A DNA stretch of 33,774 nt from Sulfurimonas sp. (GTDB lineage: Bacteria > Campylobacterota > Campylobacteria > Campylobacterales > Sulfurimonadaceae): NCBI GenBank assembly GCA_003978465.1, contig QNZS01000064.1, forward strand, positions 1-33,774, given 5' to 3'. Within the stretch, counting starts at the first letter, position 1, and each line of letters begins with the position of its first letter. A program made the translations under genes and the position numbers. Shown here piece after piece: positions 16,575 to 24,308 of this stretch. The notes beneath the pieces were generated by a model. The model saw only the letters and a program-made list of their open reading frames with translations, was not told where the DNA came from and searched no databases.

Positions 16575-17412
16575 TAGGGGCAAAAGCTTTCGTCCCTACT
16601 ATGACTGTTTGACCTACTTGTAAGTCTAGAGCTTCTTTTTTACTTACGACGATTTCGACGATCTGCTGGCCTATGGCTACGATAGCAATGATTATAACAT
16701 CTGCCTCTTTAAGCTCTAAGAGTTCTCCCTCAAAACTAAATTTTTGACTTCCTTGGGACTTTAGTAGTACCTCTTGAGTTTTACCATCTTTTATAATATG
16801 ACCATTGTCTAAAATAATTGTACGAGTGGAAAGTTTATAAATCTCACTTGGCTCATGTGAAACCATGATAGTTGTAGTATTAAACTCTTTATGAAGGGCT
16901 AGTATCTTTGACTGGAGCTGAGTTCTCATCTTAGCATCAAGTGCTGATAGAGGTTCATCAAGTAGTAAAATATCAGGTTTCCTCATCATAGCACGACATA
17001 AACTAACACGCTGTTTTTGTCCACCACTAAGTGTTTTTGGATATCTATCTTGAAGTTCAGTAAGACCGGCAAGAGAGAGTAAACGCAGGGCTAGTTCTAA
17101 ATCATTTATAACAAAAAGAAGGTTTTGTAAAATACTCATATTAGGAAAAAGTGCATTTTCTTGATGCATAAAACCAATAGAGCGTTTTTTTGCTTTGATA
17201 CTTTTATTATTCTTGAGCCAAAATGACTTGTTTACTTCGATTTCACCTTCTGCAACTTCTAGTCCTGCAAGTACACGAAGTAGGGTGGTTTTTCCACTAC
17301 CACTAGGCCCTGTTAGAGCTATAAACTCACCCTGTTTGATGCTCAAGTCAATATCTAAATTCATAGGACCATTAACACCGTGAAGAGTTTTTTTAATGTT
17401 TATATTTATCAT
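16552..17412 (-). CDS. modC: Molybdate ABC transporter ATP-binding protein
   Basis: A 286-residue cytoplasmic ATPase that drives ModB. Walker A GPSGSGKTT (35-43), Q-loop in MHQENALFP, signature LSGGQKQR (128-135) and Walker B ILLLDEPLSALD (148-159) are intact. A C-terminal TOBE domain (about 225-286, ending AFAPTILCPSR) is the molybdate-sensing type. I start it at ATG 17412, one base after the modB stop; an in-frame ATG at 17460 would lie inside modB and add a non-homologous leader. The 3' end overlaps the convergent Sel1 gene by 23 bp. Confidence 0.93.
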   Translation of the reverse strand: MININIKKTLHGVNGPMNLDIDLSIKQGEFIALTGPSGSGKTTLLRVLAGLEVAEGEIEVNKSFWLKNNKSIKAKKRSIGFMHQENALFPNMSILQNLLFVINDLELALRLLSLAGLTELQDRYPKTLSGGQKQRVSLCRAMMRKPDILLLDEPLSALDAKMRTQLQSKILALHKEFNTTTIMVSHEPSEIYKLSTRTIILDNGHIIKDGKTQEVLLKSQGSQKFSFEGELLELKEADVIIIAIVAIGQQIVEIVVSKKEALDLQVGQTVIVGTKAFAPTILCPSR

Positions 17413-17413
17413 C

Positions 17414-18082
17414 TTATAGTCCAAACTTTCTTTTGTGTTTAGCATTAAAAGTATAAACACTCAAAAGCACGATAAAACTCATTCCAAGCATAATAGCACT
17501 ATATATATGTGCACCCTTATAGTCCATAATCTCAACCATCTCATAGATGGCAACAGAAGCAACTTTTGTCTCTCCTGGAATACTTCCACCCACCATAAGA
17601 ACAACACCAAACTCGCCAACAGTATGTGCGAAGGTGATGATGATAGCTGTAATAAGTGCGGGTTTAATGTTTGGAAGTGCAACAAAAAGAATCGTTTGTA
17701 GTTTACTTTTTCCACAAAGATAACTCGCTTCAAGTATGTTTTTGTTTAAAGACTCAAAACCACTTTGAAGGGGTTGTACCATAAAAGGAAGGGAGTAAAA
17801 ACAGCTAGCGATGACAAGTGAAGTGAAGTTAAAGACTAAACTAATGTCAAAAGTATCTTTAAAAAATGTACCCAAGGGTGAGTTTTGTGAGAGTGCTACA
17901 AGAATATAAAAACCCAAAACAGAAGGGGGTAAAACGATAGGTAGGGCAGTTAGTGCTTCTATAAAAGGTTTTATTTTTGACTGCGTTTGAGAGAGATACC
18001 AACTAAGGGGAAGTGATATAAGAAATAAAATCAAAACCGTAATAGATGCGAGTTTAAAACTGATATAAAAAGGTTCAAACAT
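17414..18082 (-). CDS. modB: Molybdate ABC transporter permease
   Basis: A 222-residue inner-membrane permease with about five helices. The EAA loop that docks to ModC is EASYLCGKSKLQTILFVALP, and GEFGVVLMVGG with the following PGETKVASVAIYE is typical of ModB/CysT permeases. It follows the Mop-protein gene with no gap and is followed by modC after one base, so the operon is translationally compact. Confidence 0.94.
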   Translation of the reverse strand: MFEPFYISFKLASITVLILFLISLPLSWYLSQTQSKIKPFIEALTALPIVLPPSVLGFYILVALSQNSPLGTFFKDTFDISLVFNFTSLVIASCFYSLPFMVQPLQSGFESLNKNILEASYLCGKSKLQTILFVALPNIKPALITAIIITFAHTVGEFGVVLMVGGSIPGETKVASVAIYEMVEIMDYKGAHIYSAIMLGMSFIVLLSVYTFNAKHKRKFGL

Positions 18083-18478
18083 TTAAAGCACCTCTGTTAT
18101 ATAAAGATCAGAAGATTTTATAAGGGCTGTTATCGTATCTGCGACTTGAAGCTTCATCCTGTTTTTTGACCCAAGAGTTATAATAGACTCAAGTTCAAAG
18201 TTTTGTGCTTTTAACTCTAAAGAACAAAGCAGTTCACCCTCTTGTATCTTATGTACCTCTAACTCTAATTGGTTAGCATAACTAAGCTCTCCACTAAAGG
18301 CTTTAGCGATAGCTACACTAGAGGCTTTAACACCTAGTAAAACCTTTGTGCCTACACTTATCTTCTCATCTAACTCAAGACTCATCATATGAAGAGTAAA
18401 AGCCTCAGTTTGGAATGTGACTATATGAAGAGCATCATGTTTTTGTATATTTATAATGCTCGCTTGAAATTGGCTCAT
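18083..18478 (-). CDS. Tandem Mop/TOBE-domain molybdate-binding protein
   Basis: A 131-residue soluble protein made of two consecutive Mop (TOBE) domains: roughly residues 1-60 (ending VGTKVLLGVKASSVAIAKA) and 66-131 (ending VADTITALIKSSDLYITEV). Such di-Mop proteins (molbindins) store or sense oxyanions such as molybdate or tungstate. No DNA-binding N-terminus is present, so it is not a complete ModE. A Mop-type gene between modA and modB is also the arrangement I recall in Campylobacter. It shares one base with the modA stop and abuts modB. Confidence 0.85.
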   Translation of the reverse strand: MSQFQASIINIQKHDALHIVTFQTEAFTLHMMSLELDEKISVGTKVLLGVKASSVAIAKAFSGELSYANQLELEVHKIQEGELLCSLELKAQNFELESIITLGSKNRMKLQVADTITALIKSSDLYITEVL

Positions 18479-19221
18479 TAGATAATATATCCATATTTTT
18501 TAAAGATTTTTTGTGCATCAAGCGTAAAAAGAAACTCGTAAAAAAGTCTATAAGCTTGTATGTCTTGTCCAAAGGAGAGTAAAACTACCCCTTGTTCAAT
18601 AGGACTATAAAGGCTAGGGTCTAGCTCTAACCAGTGTGTTCCTTTTTTATAGTAAGACATTTTAGCACTATAAAGTGAAGATGAAGCAATAAAACCAATA
18701 TCGGCTGCTGTGATAACATACGAGAGTGTTTGTGAAATAGACTCTGCGAAGATAAGTTTTGTTTGTATATCTGTATATATTTTAGATGTTTGCAGAGCCT
18801 CAAATGCAGCCTTACCATAAGGTGCAGTTTTGGGATTTGCTAAAGCTATCTTTTGTATATCTTTGCTTGCAATGAGTTGTATACCTAAAGAAAAATCTCT
18901 TGTCTTTGCACTAAATAAGGCTAAGGCACCTTTTGCATAAACTTGTGGCTGAGTAATAGCTAGTTTATTTTCATAAAGTTTAGAAGGGTAGAGCATATTT
19001 GCTGACATAAAAAGCCCATAAGGAGCCCCGTGACTTATCTGTGCTGTAAGTTTTCCACTGCTGCCGAGGATGATGTTTATATCTATATCGGGATGAGTTT
19101 GTAAAAACTTTGACTTTAACTCTTGTATGGCATAACTGACATTTGTAGCTACAGCAATGTTAATAGTAACTGCGTTTAGTGTGAGGCTACAAAAAATAAG
19201 AGTTAAAAGTATTTTTTTCAT
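18478..19221 (-). CDS. modA: Molybdate-binding periplasmic protein
   Basis: A 247-residue substrate-binding protein with a signal peptide (about 1-17). The mature start TINIAVATNVSYAIQEL, the ligand loop GSSGKLTAQISHGAPYGLFM and the later ANPKTAPYGKAAFEAL are standard ModA signatures; the Ser of GSSGK and the backbone of the AP segment bind the oxyanion. Tungstate is also possible as ligand. It lies nine bases after the small exported protein gene and overlaps the Mop gene by one base. Confidence 0.95.
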   Translation of the reverse strand: MKKILLTLIFCSLTLNAVTINIAVATNVSYAIQELKSKFLQTHPDIDINIILGSSGKLTAQISHGAPYGLFMSANMLYPSKLYENKLAITQPQVYAKGALALFSAKTRDFSLGIQLIASKDIQKIALANPKTAPYGKAAFEALQTSKIYTDIQTKLIFAESISQTLSYVITAADIGFIASSSLYSAKMSYYKKGTHWLELDPSLYSPIEQGVVLLSFGQDIQAYRLFYEFLFTLDAQKIFKKYGYII

Positions 19222-19230
19222 AAAAGCTCT

Positions 19231-19560
19231 TTAAAAAAGATAATTAAACTCTAAACGAGCATCAAGATAATCGTTAGATTTATATGCATCATTATAAAAA
19301 TCACGGTAACCAAGTCTAACTCGGCACTGAAGCTCTGGATAGGATTGAAGGTTTTTTACTATGCCCCCGTAATAATACATACTATCCTCTTGACCTTCAC
19401 TTATCATGCCTAAAGGGGAGTTTACTTTTTGTTGAGGTATATTGTAAAGAACTTCTCCATTATCTTTGAGAGAGGACTTAGGACTTGTTTGTGCAAGTAT
19501 TTTAGTGACAAAAATTGTAGATAAAAAAAATATTAAAGTAGTAAAATGAAAGAGCTTCAC
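19231..19560 (-). CDS. Small exported protein with outer-membrane-type C-terminus, head of mod operon
   Basis: A 109-residue protein with a signal peptide (about 1-23, ending ILA). I do not recognise a family. The middle is polar. The last 30 residues alternate as in a beta-hairpin (CRVRLGYRDFYN and DYLDARLEFNYLF) and end in Phe, the beta-signal of outer-membrane barrels. It is too short for a barrel by itself, so it is either a remnant of a larger porin with an internal deletion or an oligomeric/lipid-facing small protein. GTG start at 19560 with AAGGA eight bases upstream. It sits nine bases from modA and probably shares its promoter. Confidence 0.65.
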   Translation of the reverse strand: MKLFHFTTLIFFLSTIFVTKILAQTSPKSSLKDNGEVLYNIPQQKVNSPLGMISEGQEDSMYYYGGIVKNLQSYPELQCRVRLGYRDFYNDAYKSNDYLDARLEFNYLF

Positions 19561-19604
19561 GCAATAGATCCTTAAAAAGTGTATAGTTTGATACTAGAAG
19601 TCTT

Positions 19605-19610
19605 ATTATA
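19605..19610 (-). promoter_or_regulatory. Putative -10 box (TATAAT) for the mod operon
   Basis: Read on the minus strand, TATAAT lies 44 bases before the GTG at 19560. A short inverted repeat GTAT-N6-ATAC (19581-19594) lies just downstream and could be an operator, but it does not match the ModE consensus I know. Confidence 0.4.
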
Positions 19611-19681
19611 ACTAATGATATATTTAATTATTATTTATACTAAAGATAAAAGCTTTTTAAATACTTAAGATAACCTAAAAT

Positions 19682-19700
19682 TAAGCTTCTTATAAGCTTA
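19682..19700. repeat. 7-bp inverted repeat TAAGCTT-N5-AAGCTTA
   Basis: TAAGCTT and AAGCTTA flank five bases immediately upstream of the rplM -10 box, in the -35 region. It could be a hairpin or a binding site for a regulator of either divergent unit. No function is shown by the sequence alone. Confidence 0.4.
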
Positions 19701-19706
19701 TATGGT

Positions 19707-19712
19707 TATACT
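19707..19712 (+). promoter_or_regulatory. Putative -10 box (TATACT) of rplM-rpsI
   Basis: TATACT lies 58 bases before the rplM ATG, in the divergent space between the mod operon and rplM. It predicts a leader of about 50 bases that includes the hairpin at 19726-19741. Confidence 0.45.
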
Positions 19713-19725
19713 TTCGCCACTAAAA

Positions 19726-19741
19726 CAAGCGTTCGCGTTTG
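19726..19741 (+). promoter_or_regulatory. rplM leader hairpin with TTCG loop
   Basis: A six-pair stem (19726-19731 with 19736-19741, one G-U pair) closes a TTCG tetraloop in an otherwise A/T-rich leader, 29 bases before the rplM ATG. In E. coli L13 represses its own rplM-rpsI mRNA through the leader, so a similar target is a reasonable inference here. Confidence 0.45.
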
Positions 19742-19770
19742 CTTAAATTTAAATACTAAAAAGGTTCATA

Positions 19771-20193
19771 ATGAAATTTACTAAAATTGCAACTACTGAA
19801 CAAATTGATCAAAAATGGATTTTGATTGATGCAGAAGGTAAAACTTTTGGTCGTATGATGACTGAAGTAGCTACTCTTCTTCGTGGAAAAAGAAAAACTT
19901 GTTGGACTCCCAACATTGACTGTGGTGACTATGTAGTTATCATCAATGCTTCTAAAGCTAAGTTCAACGGACTTGGTAAAATAGCTAACAAAGAGTACTT
20001 CTCTCATTCTGGTTACTTCGGTTCAACTAAGAGTGTTAAAATGACTGAACTTTTAGAGAAAAATCCAGAGAAACTTTATAAGTTATCTGCTCGCGGTATG
20101 CTTCCTAAAACTAAGCTTGGTGCTAAAATGATTAAAAAATTAAAAATATATGCAGGTGCTGAACACCCTCACACTGCACAATTAGCTAAGTAA
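19771..20193 (+). CDS. rplM: 50S ribosomal protein L13
   Basis: A 140-residue L13, an early-assembly protein of the large subunit. Family stretches are clear: WILIDAEGKTFGRMMTEVAT, the GDYVVIINASKAKFNG segment, and ARGMLPKTKLGAKMIKKLKI near the end. AAAAGG precedes the ATG. It is followed after nine bases by rpsI in the conserved rplM-rpsI pair, preceded by its own promoter and a structured leader. Confidence 0.98.
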   Translation: MKFTKIATTEQIDQKWILIDAEGKTFGRMMTEVATLLRGKRKTCWTPNIDCGDYVVIINASKAKFNGLGKIANKEYFSHSGYFGSTKSVKMTELLEKNPEKLYKLSARGMLPKTKLGAKMIKKLKIYAGAEHPHTAQLAK

Positions 20194-20202
20194 GGATTGA
20201 CA

Positions 20203-20595
20203 ATGGCAAATACAATTTATGCAACTGGTAAACGTAAAGCGTCTATCGCAAAAGTATGGTTAACTCCAGGTACTGGTACAATGACAATCAATGGTCTTTC
20301 TTTAGACGCATGGTTAGGTGGACTTGAAGCTAAAAAGCTTCGTGTTAAACAACCATTAGTTCTTTCTAAGCAAGAAACTTCAGTTGATATCGTTGCTACT
20401 ACTTTAGGTGGTGGTTTTGGTGGTCAAGCTGATGCACTTCGTCATGGTATTTCTAAAGCTCTAGTAGAGTTTAATCCAGAAATCAAAGCTATCCTTAAAC
20501 CAGAGGGCATGATGACTCGTGATTCACGTGTTGTTGAACGTAAGAAACCAGGTAAGCGTAAAGCTCGTCGTTCTCGTCAGTTTTCTAAGCGTTAA
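20203..20595 (+). CDS. rpsI: 30S ribosomal protein S9
   Basis: A 130-residue S9 beginning [19 protein letters not shown] and ending in the basic tail [12 protein letters not shown], whose last residues contact P-site t[22 protein letters not shown] is the conserved core. The ATG at 20203 with AAGGA (20192-20196) six bases upstream is the proper start; an in-frame TTG at 20197 lies too close to that site. It is cotranscribed with rplM and ends at a strong terminator. Confidence 0.98.
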   Translation: MANTIYATGKRKASIAKVWLTPGTGTMTINGLSLDAWLGGLEAKKLRVKQPLVLSKQETSVDIVATTLGGGFGGQADALRHGISKALVEFNPEIKAILKPEGMMTRDSRVVERKKPGKRKARRSRQFSKR

Positions 20596-20613
20596 TCGTT
20601 TCCCCTTTCTATC

Positions 20614-20650
20614 GTATCAAGACTTTTGTCTTGGTACACTCTTCTTTAAA
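20614..20650 (+). terminator. Rho-independent terminator of rplM-rpsI
   Basis: A ten-pair stem (20614-20623 with 20628-20637, one G-T pair) closes a TTTT loop, followed by the T-rich run ACTCTTCTTT. It lies 18 bases after the rpsI stop. Confidence 0.8.
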
Positions 20651-20709
20651 AACTTTACACTTTTTCGCTTCTATCTATTAATTTAATATTTTTTTTATAC
20701 TCTTAATAG

Positions 20710-20715
20710 TAAAAT
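20710..20715 (+). promoter_or_regulatory. Putative -10 box (TAAAAT) of the porin gene
   Basis: TAAAAT lies 32 bases before the porin ATG, after the rpsI terminator. AAGGAGA (20732-20738) is a strong ribosome-binding site. The assignment is tentative because the region is A/T-rich throughout. Confidence 0.35.
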
Positions 20716-20741
20716 ACTCTCGTTAGAAATTAAGGAGACAA

Positions 20742-22109
20742 ATGAAATATATAAGTTTATTTACTGTTATACTTTCATCCGCTCTATTAGCAACTCCAGA
20801 AGTAAATATTCTTGCTGCAGTTTTTAATGAAGCCAGTGCTAGTGGCAATTTGAAGTACTATTATATACAAACAGATAAAGATCAGCTCGCACAAAATGCA
20901 GCAAATACATCTGCCTATGCTAATTCTATTAGTGGCCAACTTAGTTTTGATACTGCATCACTTTACGGTTTTCGTAGCGGTGTGACAGTTATGACAATAA
21001 TTCCATTTTCATTAGCTGCTAATATAGATGCTTCTATAATAGGACGAGACAATGGTATAAGAGTAGGGGGTGGTGTTTCTGGTGATATAGCAAGAAATGG
21101 TTTTTCTGTTTTAGGGGAAGCATATTTAGCATATGACTATAAAAATATGGGAATTTACCTAGGTCGAGAAGTGATTAGAACACCACTAATTAATGCAAAA
21201 GAAGTACGAATGTTACCATCAGCTGTTGAGGGAACATCACTTTATTATAATTTAGGTAAAACTGCAAAATTTGATCTAGCATACTATAATAGTTTCAAAC
21301 AAAGAACTTCGGATGTGTTTGTAAATATAATAAAACATGCACTAGGTGATCAAACAAAAACTATCACAGGTACAAATTCTGGGTATGTAGGAATGTTTGG
21401 GCTTAATTATAAGGGAGATAACTACTCTTTAAAACTCTATGATTATTATGCAAATGATTTTATGAATTCACTTTATCTAAGTGGGGATTATACAATTAAT
21501 ATAAAAGCTACTAAAGTTTCTTTAGCGGTTCAGTATATAAATCAAACAAGTATAGGAAACGCAGATACTTATTTTGCCCAGAACTCAAATGTAACAGGTG
21601 GAGTTATCTCATCTAATGCTATTGCTTTAAAGATGAGTGCAAGTCTTAAAAGTTCCAAGTTTTTAATAGCATACTCAAAAGTTTTAAAAGAGAGTTCTAA
21701 ACATGATAGTTTAGTTCTTCCATGGGACGGAACACCACTCTTCACAAATATGCTTACCTCAAATAACATCTTTCAGTCTAATTATGGGAAATCATTATAT
21801 GCTGATAGTATCTACATCGGTGGTGCACAGGGTATAAAATTTTTGTATAATCAAAAATATGATACTTTTGGACTTACAGGTTTTAGTACGACTCTTTCTT
21901 ATCTTAATACATCATTTTATAGAGTAGGATTTGATAAAAAACAAGAAGATTATAATATTGTTTTACAGTATAATATTCCAAAAGCTTTTACTTTACAACT
22001 TAAAGGAGTCTGGGTGAAAAATGATACATCTGCAAAAGAAGATGGTAGTTTAAATGAACAGATAAAGCTATTAACTCAGTACAGAGTAATAGCAAACTAT
22101 ACATTTTAG
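20742..22109 (+). CDS. OprD-family outer-membrane porin
   Basis: A 455-residue protein with a signal peptide (about 1-17) and an alternating beta-strand pattern ending in YRVIANYTF, the terminal Phe of outer-membrane barrels. The segment GREVIRTPLI followed by RMLPSAVEG (141-164) is the diagnostic OprD signature. Such 18-strand porins pass small carboxylates, amino acids or other anions; the substrate here cannot be read from sequence. It lies six bases before the carbonic anhydrase gene, so the pair is probably cotranscribed. Confidence 0.88.
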   Translation: MKYISLFTVILSSALLATPEVNILAAVFNEASASGNLKYYYIQTDKDQLAQNAANTSAYANSISGQLSFDTASLYGFRSGVTVMTIIPFSLAANIDASIIGRDNGIRVGGGVSGDIARNGFSVLGEAYLAYDYKNMGIYLGREVIRTPLINAKEVRMLPSAVEGTSLYYNLGKTAKFDLAYYNSFKQRTSDVFVNIIKHALGDQTKTITGTNSGYVGMFGLNYKGDNYSLKLYDYYANDFMNSLYLSGDYTINIKATKVSLAVQYINQTSIGNADTYFAQNSNVTGGVISSNAIALKMSASLKSSKFLIAYSKVLKESSKHDSLVLPWDGTPLFTNMLTSNNIFQSNYGKSLYADSIYIGGAQGIKFLYNQKYDTFGLTGFSTTLSYLNTSFYRVGFDKKQEDYNIVLQYNIPKAFTLQLKGVWVKNDTSAKEDGSLNEQIKLLTQYRVIANYTF

Positions 22110-22115
22110 AAAAAA

Positions 22116-22877
22116 ATGATAAAAAAAATATTACTAGTATTAAGTATAGCAGCATTAGTATTAACTGGATGTAATTATTCAGAGGGCGGAAAACCTAAGG
22201 CCAATGTCTCTGCAGGAGATAAAAGAAATTGGAATTATGGGACTAATAATGGCCCTACACATTGGGAAGAATTCTCAAGCACATGTGGAAAAGGTATCCA
22301 CCAATCTCCTGTAAATATCATTCCAGGAAAAACACTGAAGATGAACCATTCTTATGATTTAAGTATGCACGATGATATTACAGGCTTAGCTAAAGTGATT
22401 GATAATGGTCATTCTATCAAAGTGACACCTGAACATGGAGGTCATATTAAGCTTCATGGTGAAATTTTTGACCTTTTACAGTACCACTTCCATGGAAAAT
22501 CAGAGCATACAATAGACGGTAAACGTTTTGATATGGTTGCACATATGGTTCATCAAAACCCAAAAACAAAACAGTTAGCAGTTGTAGCAGTTTTCTTTGA
22601 AGAGGGAGCAAAAAATAAGGTCTTAGAAAAAATTATAAATCATGTAGGATCTACAGTTCAGCTAGATGCACAAGACTTTGTACCGCTTCAGACGGAACAT
22701 TATTATCATTATATAGGTTCCCTTACAACACCTCCATGTTCAGAGAATGTACAGTGGTACCTTTTAAAACAACCACAAGAAGCATCAGAAGAACAGATAA
22801 AACATTTTAGAAAGTTTTATGTTGATAATGAGCGCCCTGTTCAAGAACTTCATGATAGATTCATAGAAGTTAACTAG
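22116..22877 (+). CDS. Alpha-type carbonic anhydrase, predicted lipoprotein
   Basis: A 253-residue zinc enzyme interconverting CO2 and bicarbonate in the periplasm. The signal ends in the lipobox LTGC (C19), so it is probably lipid-anchored. Zinc ligands H124, H126 and H143 lie in LLQYHFHGKSEH and VAHMVHQ; GSLTTPPCSE (201-210) is the substrate-pocket signature, and C57 with C208 form the usual disulfide. QSPVNI (63-68) is typical. It follows the porin gene by six bases and has no strong ribosome-binding site of its own (TAGAAAAAA), which suggests coupled translation. It could feed inorganic carbon for autotrophic growth. Confidence 0.94.
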   Translation: MIKKILLVLSIAALVLTGCNYSEGGKPKANVSAGDKRNWNYGTNNGPTHWEEFSSTCGKGIHQSPVNIIPGKTLKMNHSYDLSMHDDITGLAKVIDNGHSIKVTPEHGGHIKLHGEIFDLLQYHFHGKSEHTIDGKRFDMVAHMVHQNPKTKQLAVVAVFFEEGAKNKVLEKIINHVGSTVQLDAQDFVPLQTEHYYHYIGSLTTPPCSENVQWYLLKQPQEASEEQIKHFRKFYVDNERPVQELHDRFIEVN

Positions 22878-22891
22878 TTACCCTATTTAAC

Positions 22892-22897
22892 TATAAT
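22892..22897 (+). promoter_or_regulatory. Consensus -10 box (TATAAT) within an inverted repeat
   Basis: TATAAT lies 33 bases before the GTG at 22930 and overlaps the left arm of the 12-bp inverted repeat at 22893-22928. A transcript begun about seven bases downstream would lack most of the left arm and leave the ribosome-binding site free. Confidence 0.5.
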
Positions 22898-22928
22898 ACC
22901 TTTAACTTACAGAAGCTAAAGGTATTAT
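22893..22928 (+). repeat. Perfect 12-bp inverted repeat that would bury a ribosome-binding site
   Basis: Arms 22893-22904 and 22917-22928 are exact reverse complements around a 12-base loop that can add three more pairs (CTT with AAG). The right arm contains AAAGG, the only ribosome-binding site for the GTG at 22930, and ends one base before that codon. There is no following T-run, so it is unlikely to be a simple terminator. Confidence 0.75.
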
Positions 22929-22929
22929 C

Positions 22930-24306
22930 GTGAAAAAAAATATTCTTGCAGTAGTTGTTTTACTACTGACCATCGTATCCCTTCCAAGTATTGGTAATAG
23001 CTTTATAAAAAATAGTATAGATGAAAGGCTCCTTGAGTTAAAATCATTCGGTTTACAAACTAGTAAAGATGAGAGCATATCAACTTACTTGAATACCTCA
23101 AGACATTTTGAATTTTTACTCAAAGACTCACAAGTTTTTTTAAATCATCTCAAACAGTACTCAGATAAACAGATACCTCCCTATGTAAATTCAATGCTCG
23201 TAGGTGTACTTATTGGTGCTGATATAAAGTACTCAAACCTTCCTTTTGCTAAAGCCTTTGAGATAGAAATATATCCCATGAAGCTCTCTCCAAAAATGAG
23301 TGAAGTGCTCAAAGATAATGATATAAATTTTTACAAATATACAGAGAATTTTTTACAAAACAAAGGTGTCTTATATCATATAGAGTATAACCTTTTAAAT
23401 GAAGACTTCACGGGTTATATCAAAGATATAAACGAGAAGCAAACACTAAGGGATGGCACAAATCTTATGCTTTCTTTAGAAAATGCAAACTTTAAAGGTA
23501 ATGGCGAATTACTCGCACCGAAAGAGTTAAGCTCTAAGGTAAAAGAGTTGCATTTTGATGTATCACTAGATGAAAAAAATCTCAATATCCTTTTGAGTAA
23601 GTTTAAAAGTACAAGTATTTTGGAGTCTGAAAATACATATAGTACTAGTGTTGATGTTCAAACAATGCTTGTGACTTTAGAAGGTACTGGTAATGATGTG
23701 AATATCAGTATGGAAAAGCTAAGAGCTAATACTTCATCGAATGAGGAAGGGAAGAGTATACAATTTAACTCAAAAACATCAATAAAAAGGTTAGAATTTA
23801 GTTCAAAGTTAGCAAAATTTAATATGAAAAAATTTAATATTGATGTAGCTTTAAGGGGACTTGATAAACAAGAGTATTCACATTTTGCACAGCTTTTATC
23901 ACAAAACACTTCACAGGTAAGTACAGTATCTAATGCAGCAATTGAAACAAGTATTACAAAACTTTTAAGTAAGGGCATCGTACTAGAGATTGCTAATTTT
24001 TCAGTAGATGAGTTTTCTAGAAATAGGGATGATACTATCAAAGGTTTTAATATTAAATCAAAATTTACACTCAAAGAAGATAAAGACTTAGCACAAAAAA
24101 GGATACCGTCACTTTTTGTGCTTATACCAAATATTTCTATAGAGAGTGAGATTAGAATTTCAAAAACTCTGTATAAAAAACTAAAAAATGATAGTCGCAT
24201 ACTAGAAGGTTTTAATGGTTACGAAAAAGAGGATGGAGATGATTATACTTTTACACTTAAGTTTGCTGATATGCAAGCTAGTATCAATGGGACGAGTATA
24301 AACTAA
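22930..24306 (+). CDS. DUF945/YdgA-like exported protein
   Basis: A 458-residue protein with an N-terminal hydrophobic anchor or signal (about 4-22) and a long beta-rich, Lys/Ser/Asn-rich remainder without Cys or enzyme motifs. The arrangement (anchor, IKNSIDERLLELKS, then repeated alternating strands) fits the loosely conserved DUF945 (YdgA) proteins, whose function is unknown. GTG start at 22930. It is two bases from the binding-protein gene that follows. Translation may be controlled by the inverted repeat covering its ribosome-binding site. Confidence 0.7.
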   Translation: MKKNILAVVVLLLTIVSLPSIGNSFIKNSIDERLLELKSFGLQTSKDESISTYLNTSRHFEFLLKDSQVFLNHLKQYSDKQIPPYVNSMLVGVLIGADIKYSNLPFAKAFEIEIYPMKLSPKMSEVLKDNDINFYKYTENFLQNKGVLYHIEYNLLNEDFTGYIKDINEKQTLRDGTNLMLSLENANFKGNGELLAPKELSSKVKELHFDVSLDEKNLNILLSKFKSTSILESENTYSTSVDVQTMLVTLEGTGNDVNISMEKLRANTSSNEEGKSIQFNSKTSIKRLEFSSKLAKFNMKKFNIDVALRGLDKQEYSHFAQLLSQNTSQVSTVSNAAIETSITKLLSKGIVLEIANFSVDEFSRNRDDTIKGFNIKSKFTLKEDKDLAQKRIPSLFVLIPNISIESEIRISKTLYKKLKNDSRILEGFNGYEKEDGDDYTFTLKFADMQASINGTSIN

Positions 24307-24308
24307 GC

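Noticed and set aside
17413..17460. Upstream in-frame ATG for modC at 17460
   Set aside because: It lies inside modB and adds residues without family resemblance; ATG 17412 gives the usual ModC start.
19575..19680. Possible ModE operator upstream of the mod operon
   Set aside because: A/T-rich half-sites and a GTAT-N6-ATAC repeat are present, but none fits the ModE consensus I know.
23658..24200. 180-codon open frame on the minus strand
   Set aside because: It is antisense to the DUF945-like gene, has low-complexity Ser/Leu-rich composition and no ribosome-binding site; it mirrors the real gene's codon bias.
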